Source: Mucilaginibacter_A sp964236465
GTDB lineage: Bacteria > Bacteroidota > Bacteroidia > Sphingobacteriales > Sphingobacteriaceae
Length of the DNA: 64,000 bases
Direction: 5' to 3'
Assembly (NCBI GenBank): GCA_964236465.1
Contig: CAXSBZ010000006.1
Span: 62,001-126,000 of the forward strand
How positions within the stretch are numbered: position 1 is the first letter of the stretch; every line of letters begins with the position of its first letter. Below the pieces are notes generated by a model. The model was given only the letters and a program-made list of their open reading frames with translations, had not been told where the DNA came from and did no database searches. Positions 62,676 to 64,000 of this stretch are shown piece by piece. The translations under genes and the position numbers were made by a program.

Positions 62676-64000
62676 ATGTTCAAAAACAACTTAAAAATTG
62701 CCTGGCGCAACTTGCTAAAAGGAAAAACATTCAACCTGATTAACATTATTGGTTTAAGTGTGGCGATTGCCTGCTGCATTTTGCTGTTTCTGACGGTTAA
62801 TTTTGAGTTTTCTTTTGATCGTTTCCACAAAAACCTGCCGGATATTTACCAGGTTTACCTTACCCAAAACCGGGCAAAAGGGGTTGAACGCGGCACGGCA
62901 ATGCCCGAACCGCTGACACCAGCTTTGAAAGCAGAATATCCAATTGTGCAACATATTTCGAGGTTGGGCAATGGCGGCGCAGAAATTACCTACAAAACCA
63001 AAAAGATCATGGAATCCATCAGGTTTGTGGACGAGGATTTCCTACGGATTTTTACTTTCCCACTTGAAAAAGGATCGGTAAAAACAGCATTGCATGATCT
63101 GCATAGCATTGTAATTACCGAATATGTTGCCAAAGCGATTTTCGGAAAAGAAAACCCGGTTGGCAAAACTTTAGAATTAAACCTGTACAACCAAAACCAA
63201 AGCTTTGTGGTTGGTGGCGTGGCAAAGGATTTCCCCAATAATTCGAGCATCGGTTTTGATGTGTTGATGCGTTTTGAAAACTATAACAACTATCAGCAAA
63301 ACTTAGATAAATGGGATGTACAAAACCATGTTACTTATATAAAGTTAAACGCAGGTACAAATCTGGCTTCTTTTGAAAAAAGTTTAATCCCTTTTGCAAA
63401 AAACCATTTTAAGGAAGACATTAGCAATATTAAACGCGATGGCGCGAAACCGGATGCCAACGGAAACGTGTTTACCGTAAACCTGACGCCTTTCGCCAAC
63501 AATCATTTCAATAACGAATTGAGCGGATTGGAAGGTGGCCCGATTTCCCGTGTTTATGTCATTGCCCTGTTGGCCATCGGTATCTTTATTTTGCTGATTG
63601 CCTGCATCAACTTTATCAACCTCAACATTGCCCGCGCTTTTAACCGTGCCCGCGAAGTTGGCGTGCGCAAAACTTTGGGTGCCGGAAAATGGCAATTGCT
63701 GGTGCAGTTTTGGGTAGAAACGGCTTTGGTTTGTTTGATTGCTTTCGGCTTTGGTTTGCTCCTCTCGTCGCTCATTTTACCGCTGTTTGCACAAAATTTT
63801 AAAAGCCAAATCCATTTAAAGATGCTGTTGCATCCGGGTTTGCTGTTTGCTTCTTTTAGCACCTTTTTTTTGATAACCATTATTGCCGGTTTTTATCCAG
63901 CCTGGCTCATGCTTCAATACAAAACGGTTTTGGTTTTAAAAGGAACGGTAAACACGACGAAGCCTGGCCGCGTGCGCAACATTTTGCTGGTTACGCAATT
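62676..64000 (+). CDS. FtsX-type ABC permease 9 (partial, runs off window)
   Basis: From the ATG at 62676 the frame is open to the window end (about 441 residues). It begins MFKNNLKIAWRNLLKGKTFN and has the first FtsX module as ACINFINLNIARAFNRAREV and GVRKTLGAGKWQLLVQFWVE. The 5' end resembles the other permeases at the base level. The region before it holds a GGTAAAAGAAGCC motif variant (62635). A motif copy in the reading frame (GGTAAAAACAGCATT) lies at 63074. Confidence 0.9.
   Translation, partial: MFKNNLKIAWRNLLKGKTFNLINIIGLSVAIACCILLFLTVNFEFSFDRFHKNLPDIYQVYLTQNRAKGVERGTAMPEPLTPALKAEYPIVQHISRLGNGGAEITYKTKKIMESIRFVDEDFLRIFTFPLEKGSVKTALHDLHSIVITEYVAKAIFGKENPVGKTLELNLYNQNQSFVVGGVAKDFPNNSSIGFDVLMRFENYNNYQQNLDKWDVQNHVTYIKLNAGTNLASFEKSLIPFAKNHFKEDISNIKRDGAKPDANGNVFTVNLTPFANNHFNNELSGLEGGPISRVYVIALLAIGIFILLIACINFINLNIARAFNRAREVGVRKTLGAGKWQLLVQFWVETALVCLIAFGFGLLLSSLILPLFAQNFKSQIHLKMLLHPGLLFASFSTFFLITIIAGFYPAWLMLQYKTVLVLKGTVNTTKPGRVRNILLVTQ

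Noticed and set aside
1038..63088. Reading the dispersed motif as a promoter element
   Set aside because: It lacks the TAnnTTTG pattern, occurs in both orientations relative to the nearest gene, and lies inside coding regions as well as downstream of stops.
1..64000. tRNA or rRNA genes
   Set aside because: I found no stretch with a cloverleaf or CCA-adjacent acceptor pattern and no rRNA signature. Absence cannot be proven without a covariance search.

Overview
The window looks like a chromosome segment of a Bacteroidota bacterium, most probably of the family Sphingobacteriaceae (Mucilaginibacter- or Pedobacter-like). The evidence is the rpsF-rpsR-rplI order, a TTTG/TACATTTG promoter of Bacteroidota type, few Shine-Dalgarno sites, a eukaryote-type NADP isocitrate dehydrogenase, a capsule-assembly Wzi protein, a head-GIN protein and large two-domain FtsX permeases. 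Genus assignment is inference.

Layout. 1-5 kb: ribosomal protein operon, then a translationally coupled UbiA / polytopic membrane protein / HAD phosphatase operon with a GH43 hydrolase upstream. 5-31 kb: mostly housekeeping and metabolic genes (dnaX, icd, manA, panB, carA, argB, proC, Mn catalase, an MFS pump), with small accessory insertions: a HicB-like/MntA/HepT module, a T5orf172-domain gene bracketed by two diverged copies of the carA 3' end, a HEPN (RX4H) protein and several hairpin repeats. 33-64 kb: a sigma-54 response regulator, nine FtsX-type permease genes (three on the minus strand, five complete and one partial on the plus strand), one HlyD-type adaptor and only one ABC ATPase. 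Toxin-antitoxin pairs, a head-GIN protein and a small secreted repeat protein are interleaved. Palindromes resembling TGTNCG-N4-CGNACA lie in four intergenic regions of this cluster and are candidate binding sites for the response regulator.

The most unusual signal runs through the whole window. A 14-base motif, GATAAAA(R)(M)AG(Y)AT (main forms GATAAAAGAAGCAT, GATAAAAGAAGTAT and GATAAAAACAGTAT), occurs dozens of times on both strands. It is mostly intergenic but also lies inside genes, several times forms inverted pairs that act as hairpins, and in a one-base variant is embedded in the conserved 3' end of the FtsX genes. Its density, length and inverted pairing resemble DNA uptake sequences or other genome-wide marker motifs. 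I know of no such description for this group.
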